Shown: one piece after another, positions 58,242-64,000 of the stretch
How the letters are laid out: the number at the start of each line of letters is the position of its first letter
Position numbering within the stretch: the first letter of the stretch is position 1
NCBI RefSeq assembly: GCF_000499845.2
Contig: NC_023756.2
Span: 44,094,291-44,158,290 of the forward strand
From: Phaseolus vulgaris
Taxonomy: Eukaryota; Streptophyta; Magnoliopsida; Fabales; Fabaceae
Direction: 5' to 3'
Length of the DNA stretch: 64,000 bases
Notes under the pieces: model-generated
The model's input: only the letters and a program-made list of their open reading frames with translations
Told to the model about the DNA's origin: nothing
Database searches by the model: none
Translations under genes and position numbers: made by a program

Positions 58242-59813
58242 CTTTTTTTTTTCCTTTTCTTCCTTTCAATGATAAGAGACTACAGCAAGACAAACGACCA
58301 TAGGATAAGAAAGACCATAATTCACCAAACATTGGAGTCTCACAACATTCTGATGTCACAAATTAGGTAGTCACGTATATCGTGTTAATGTCTAGATAGT
58401 TAACAAAATATGTTAGAAAAAATGTAAGTTTAGCTCAAGTATTTAACATTCTTTTACATTATTGGCAAAGAAAAATAGTCATAAAGAGCATTGTTTTCAT
58501 AATATAATTCAATTTATTTGTGCAAGATATATTATGGTTTCATAACCATTGTATGAAACACCTATCTACTACGTACTTCTAAATATCATATTTGTTCAAA
58601 ATATTTCTTAATACTTTCAAATATCCAAATATCATATTTCTAACACTAAAATGGTATCCAATTAAAGTTACTTAGTTTCGTCACGATTTCAAAATAATCA
58701 CATTTAAAACAAAGTATGGATAACATTAACAATTTAAGCTTTTATTATTTTCAACTAAAGTCATTCCTTTACGAGACGAATTACTCAGTCTCATAATTAT
58801 TTCTTTTAATCCATTTAGTAATATTTCTTACCAATTGCACTTAGGTGCATAAACCTTCATATGTTTTTTTTATATTTTATTTGTTCAATTTATTCTATTA
58901 TATTGATTTTACGACTAACTTAAGAAGAAATGAATGGAGAAAATTTCATAATTCACTTTCATTACGTAACGAGTGACATGAGTTTGTTATTATTTAGCTG
59001 TTTTGTGGGGTGTGAGAAATATACCTTTTATCATCAGCATGGAAACTATGACTGGTTTTGATGACATTGAAATTTGGAAAAACAAACGTTTGATAGAAAA
59101 TGATAACATTTTACTGAAGTAGGACACTGTTTGAAAAATCGAAATTGGCACTTTGTTGGAAAATGAAACCTGAAAACATGGTATATCAACTTCAAATTTC
59201 AAAACACGCAATCAACCCTACCATATTAAAAGACTTGCCAAAATACAATTCAATGACGCAATCCAACACATGTTTCCAGCCAATCACTCCATAAATTTGG
59301 TTACATACCAAACTTCCATTTTTAAAGAGTTTTAAATGCACTGATATACAAAGAGTTGTTCCTAGTTATGGAATGCATGTTTTAAGTTTGATTCATTGAA
59401 ATAAAACTAGTCTTATAGTTGAGTATTAAATGAGTGAAAAGTGAAAGAGTAAATGATGGTTAAAAATGGCATCAAAGTTGGTACTTGGAACTATTATATA
59501 GCTCTTGTATCACTTGTTACACCATTGATGAAAGATGGATCTAGTAACATAATATTGCAGAATTGATCAACTTAAATAGGGGAGGCAAAACTAGAGAGCC
59601 ACTCTAGCTTTTACAAGATGATGTTAAGTGATCTACAATTAGTTTGTCAAGGATTTAGCTAGAGGGCCTTCATGCCTCATGTTGGAATGTACACCAGGGC
59701 TTATAAGTAAACCTAGTAACCTACTGCTGCTAACTTTGAAGTGCCAAAAAGTATGCATATTAACTTTTGATAGAACTTTTTGTGAACTCAAAAAAACTAC
59801 CAGCCATCAATCA
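58242..59813. other. Intergenic spacer
   Basis: Phytocyanin promoter side on the left, 3' side of the KIP1-like gene on the right. No additional gene, RNA or mobile element recognised. Confidence 0.5.
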
Positions 59814-62800
59814 TCAAGCACAGGTTGGATTAGTGCCACACAATAACAAATCCATGTTCTTCAGCTTTTTCCACAAACTAGGGGATTTCTTCCCGTCAAA
59901 TCTCTTCCCAGAAGAATTACCATCTTTCCACTTGAACCTCCTAAACTTATCCATCTGAACACAAACCTCCAAAGCTATCCCCTCCTTCCCTTTGTTACCA
60001 TCTTGACCATCTCTTCTCAGAAGTTTCTCATAGTACTCCTTGTTCCTCTTCTCCAAGCCATGTATCTGTGCTTGAAGATCTTCAATTTTCCTGTGTAGCA
60101 TGTACACCCTATGATCCTCCCTCATCTTCAGCACACACTTTGCCAGCTCACCAGCCTTCCTCTTGATGAAAACTGACTCAGATGCCAGCTCTTTGTTCTC
60201 TTCCACCAAAGTGTTGATTCTATAACTCAAGCTGGCATTCTCATTCAACAGAACAATCCTCTCGGACTCCAACACCTCAAGAAGACTCTTTTGTAGCTCA
60301 CTTTTCCTTGAGGACTCACAGTACCTCCTCTCCATGACGCCAACCTCGTGCATCAACAAGTCATACTCAACATTCCTGATCACAAGCTCGGCAACAACGG
60401 CATCAACATCAAGCATGGAGCTCTTAGCGAGAACCATAGGCATCATCACGTGTGAAGGATGTTGGTAGGAGATTGAGCTCTCAATATCTGAATCAACGTG
60501 GCTCACACCACTTGCTTCTTCCTGGTCAGAGAAGCCTTCATCAACAGTTGTTGAGACTTGGGAAGAGTGTCTACTATGATGCTTGTGTTTGGCCAGTGTT
60601 TGGATGTATCGATCAGATAAGGTTATGTAGCCATTGTACAAGTCCTGCAGAAGGGACAGTAGCTGGGGTCTCTTTTGGTAGTAGGATTCGGCTCTTTCAG
60701 CAAAAGTATCACCAATTTCTTCTTCTTCGGCTGAACTCATAGTCAACACTTTCATCCTCTCCTCCAATTCTGCCATCAAACACCAAGTTTCACATTTGCA
60801 TTAGCACAACAATAAAAACAAAAGACCCTTCTCTCACTAGGTGAGGCTGGCTAAATAGATCAAACCACCCTTTTCAATGCAGTTAAAAAAAAGACCAAAT
60901 GCTTTTTTGCATTAGTAATTACAAGAAAAAGAGCACAGAGAACAATGTTTTTCCTTACCCGGTTTACACAAGTTCATAGCTTCAGAACCATAAAGTTTCA
61001 ACTAGAAAAAAGATTGACAATTGGGATGTACCACAAAGGAGGTTAATATAGTCCATATCCAAACTTGGTGGATGAGTAATTGAGCTCTAAGAAAGTGACA
61101 TGCTACCAAACCATGACACCATAAAAGGGAACACTGACAAAACCCATAAATAATTCTGGTACGCAAGATAAAACGTTACAATACAAGGAAATTAAATAGT
61201 GCAGGGCTAAATTTGAAAACAGAATTTGAATTTGCAACATGAGTTAGCCACAAGGGTATGGCACATTGCCACTCTAGTGTTTGGTCTAGAGTTACATCTA
61301 CTACCTCTAGTTTTGAATGCAAATGTCAAAATCATGTACTATACCTGACCATGTGCACTGTTGACAGAAAAGCTAACGTTCTCCAACTTTCAAATTTTCA
61401 AGGGTAAAGCCAATAAAGTTTAGGGGAATATGAGCACAGGCCACGAGGTCTACATGGAAAAGTCACCGTTACAAATGCCACCAAAATCTATTGTGCACTG
61501 CAGCAAGGCAAGTGACGTGGCCAGGAACCAATGAACTGTGTGTGTGACCACCAGGTCCATTTTAGTTTCAAAATTTGAAACACAAGATAAGTGTCCAAAA
61601 AGCACCGCAAAGGCCAAACAAAAGAACAAAAGGGTATGAGAAAGGGACAATGGATCAATCGCCAGAACAGAGACAATGGGTGTACAAGTCTAGTTCAAAT
61701 CAAATTAGAAATTTGAAAACAAAAACACACCAAAAAGATAGACCTGTCAACAGCCACCTATACCAAAAAGATATAAACTTTATATAACTTTTTCTTCCCC
61801 ACAATCCATGCATATGGTTAACACAGATAAAAAATGATAATAAATTCAATCTTTTGAAAATCTAAAAAAAAAATCAATCTTTTAGAGGCGCGTGAGAAAG
61901 GGCGCGTGGTGTAAGTGGTGTCTGATGATAAGAAATTGTAGGAAGAGAAATAATTATGTACGGCATTGTTGTTTCCAATGAAGAGTTGGACATTTGACAG
62001 TTGACAGGGACATGTCCTGTATGGGATTCTTCTCCTTCATTTCTCTCTTCTTCCTTCCATTGATGATGGCTAGAAAAAGGTTTCCACCGTTTCAACATAA
62101 CTTGTAACACACCAAATGCATGTGATTTCATTTAATTCAGATTTCTTCTTCCTCACTTCATTTATTAGAGGTTTTTGCACCAGAACGATTCAATTTGGTT
62201 TTAAAACTTAATATAAGAGTTCCCCATTTGAATAACTTTGGAAAACTGTAGTCAATCTAAATTAAAAAAGGTTTCTTTAAAAAATTTATATTCATACATT
62301 CCAACACAAAATAATAAACTATAGGTTTAAAAAAAGAGGTACTTCAAAGCCTTTACTCGTAACCCCCTCACTCATTAAAGAAATTCCTTTTCATTCATTT
62401 AATATTAATATATATTACATCATATGATATGGCCCCCAAACAAGTTTTTGGTTAAGAATCATACTTTTAACTACTAATTTAAATACATTTTGTTATGGGT
62501 TAATATAACATTCTTGTGATTAATTATAATATTCATGTAACCAACATTAACTTTTGATTGAAACTCATTCCATTTTTAACTTGTTTACAATAGAAACAAA
62601 AAACAAAGAGATGGGACTTACAACATGGGAGTTTTTACTTAGTTAAAGCAAGTTTGGTTTTGTTGGTAGAGTAGGGTAAAATTAATGCATACCAGAAATG
62701 TTGGTGAGTAGCCAGGAGGGCATGTTATTGCTGGGAATGCTCTTGTCCTTGGACCCTTTTGTGGATGAGTGAAGCAATGTGAAATTTGAAATCACCTTTT

Positions 62801-62828
62801 CCTTGCCCATGTTAGGGTCCCTCACCAT
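59814..62828 (-). CDS. KIP1-like/NET-family coiled-coil protein with partial NAB domain
   Basis: Two coding exons, 62828-62693 and 60769-59814 (donor TTCTG/GTATGC, acceptor GGCAG/AATTGG), join in frame to 363 residues. The junction restores PSWLLTNIS-ELEERMK. Residues about 36-105 match the NAB (NET actin-binding) domain of KIP1-like proteins: GDTFAERAESYYQKRPQLLS and LLQDLYNGYITLSDRY. Residues about 175-310 are a long Glu/Lys/Leu-rich coiled coil, and the tail is basic. The tryptophan-rich block that opens the classic NAB domain (WWWDSH type) is absent, leaving only a single WLL, so actin binding is doubtful. The family links actin to membranes or interacts with receptor kinases. The start at 62828 (MVRDPNMGKE) is the best ATG. 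A leader intron with donor AGA/GTGAGT at 63700 and acceptor near 62852 is likely. Confidence 0.88.
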
Positions 62829-63890
62829 CAGTATCCTTGCTTCAAGCCCCCCTATGCATTGCAATGATAATACATTGGATCAAAAAACAACAGAATCTTT
62901 GAAAAAGGACTGTTGCCAGAAATAGAGGGTCCTTTGCATTTAAGAAGGATGAAAAAAAGCATAGAACAAAGAATAGGTGCAAAACAAAAGAAAAAGCAGA
63001 CAGAAATTAAGAAGGTAACACAACAGAAACAGATAAACAAGCGCAGATCTCCATAGACAATGCTGAGCAACAAATTACCAATAAAGTATGGCAAAACCTC
63101 ACACTGAACAAAGCCAAATTGTTTAAAATAAAGAGGAAGGGTGCAATCTTAACATTCGGAATATAGCAACAATCCCAAATCCCAAGGCGTTTTAAACCTG
63201 AGAATTCTGAGATTCGAAAAGGGAAATTTCCATTTTTAATTCTTCAAATTCCGTGGCTGAACCGGGAATCAATGAAGATCATGTGAACGACATGACGACC
63301 ACAAAGAACGCCAATTTGAAGATTCAGGAACCAACAACAGAAGAATAATAACAAGAGAACCCATGAACAGTTTCTTAGCCTTATCATATTCTGTTTTCAT
63401 GGCAGAGAAAAACAGAGGAAGAGTGAGAGAAAGTTGGAAACTTTTTAACATTGGCCATCAAATTTGAAAAATGAAACACACCCATTAAAGATCAGATACA
63501 GTGTTAAACAATGCAGCAAACGGCAATCTCATGGCCCTCCAGAATCACATTCATAGTCAAATAGTACTCTGCGAATTTCTCAGCAAAAAAAAAAAAATGA
63601 ACTCACAAAATTTTAAAATACACAATAGAAGAAAAATCCAAGAACTGTAGCAGAATTGATGGACAAAAGGAGTGGAAGAAGAATAGAAGAAGAAACTCAC
63701 TCTGAGAGGTGCAGGAAGAAGCTTGATATGCGCAGCTGAAGAAGTGCAGAGGAACTTGATTTGAAAGAAAGTTCTGAATGTTTATGTGAGTGATGATAAA
63801 AAAAAAAGAAAAGGGTTTGATAGAAAGAGTGGGACCAGAGGAATAGGAGTGAGAATCTTGAGTGTCACAGTCTAATAGCAACAACAAGTA
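62829..63890 (-). promoter_or_regulatory. 5' UTR exon, leader intron and promoter of the KIP1-like gene
   Basis: A coding-strand exon with CT-rich sequence (about 63880-63701) ends CTCAGA/GTGAGT, a strong donor. A TAG acceptor at 62852-62854 precedes GGGGGCTTGAAGC and the ATG. The intron would be about 850 nt. Short frames within it, such as MKTEYDKAKKLFMGSLV near 63400, might be upstream ORFs or chance. Confidence 0.45.
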
Positions 63891-64000
63891 GTCAAAAGCA
63901 TTAACTCAAATCCCTGGAGGATAGTGTCACACTGTAACAACAATCTTAACCCAAAAATATTCCATTTTCTAAAATTTATGATAACTGATATGCTAGTTTT

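Overview
The window looks like nuclear DNA of a eudicot plant. It is AT-rich, the genes contain spliceosomal introns, and plant transposon relics are dense. A legume of the Phaseoleae type is my best guess, from the general look of the repeats, but no search was possible.

Five host genes can be supported: (1) a minus-strand DUF4408/DUF761 membrane protein (1760-2707); (2) a minus-strand translation release factor eRF1 with a one-piece CDS (35001-36314), a 5' UTR intron and several predicted 3' UTR introns; (3) a plus-strand eight-exon short-chain dehydrogenase of the FOREVER YOUNG (FEY) type (50109-56174), whose exons join in frame to 378 aa; (4) a minus-strand two-exon stellacyanin-like phytocyanin (57199-58241); (5) a minus-strand two-exon KIP1-like/NET-family coiled-coil protein (59814-62828). 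Genes 3 to 5 form a compact gene island at the right end. The genes are unrelated in function and share no operon-like logic.

The rest is gene-poor. From 3.2 to 33 kb there are CACTA-like MITEs (three copies with 3-bp target duplications and one relic), a foldback Mutator-like element with 9-bp target duplications, a hAT-type MITE with 8-bp duplications, a LINE relic, a decayed plant-transposon gene, and a complete but internally deleted Ty1/copia element with both LTRs and 5-bp duplications nested in an older repeat. From 38 to 48 kb is a second transposon nest: two degenerate hAT transposase copies in direct orientation 7.8 kb apart, a minus-strand Ty1/copia element with a truncated LTR, an F-box pseudogene, short tandem repeats, and a solo LTR with 5-bp duplications.

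The most interesting signal is at eRF1. The stop is TAG followed by CAATCA, which fits the leaky-stop consensus CARYYA. The frame then stays open for 150 more codons across three predicted 3' UTR introns. This is the layout expected for an autoregulatory circuit in which eRF1 shortage causes readthrough and spares its own mRNA from nonsense-mediated decay. Such a circuit has been described for plant eRF1; the long spliced extension here is worth checking.
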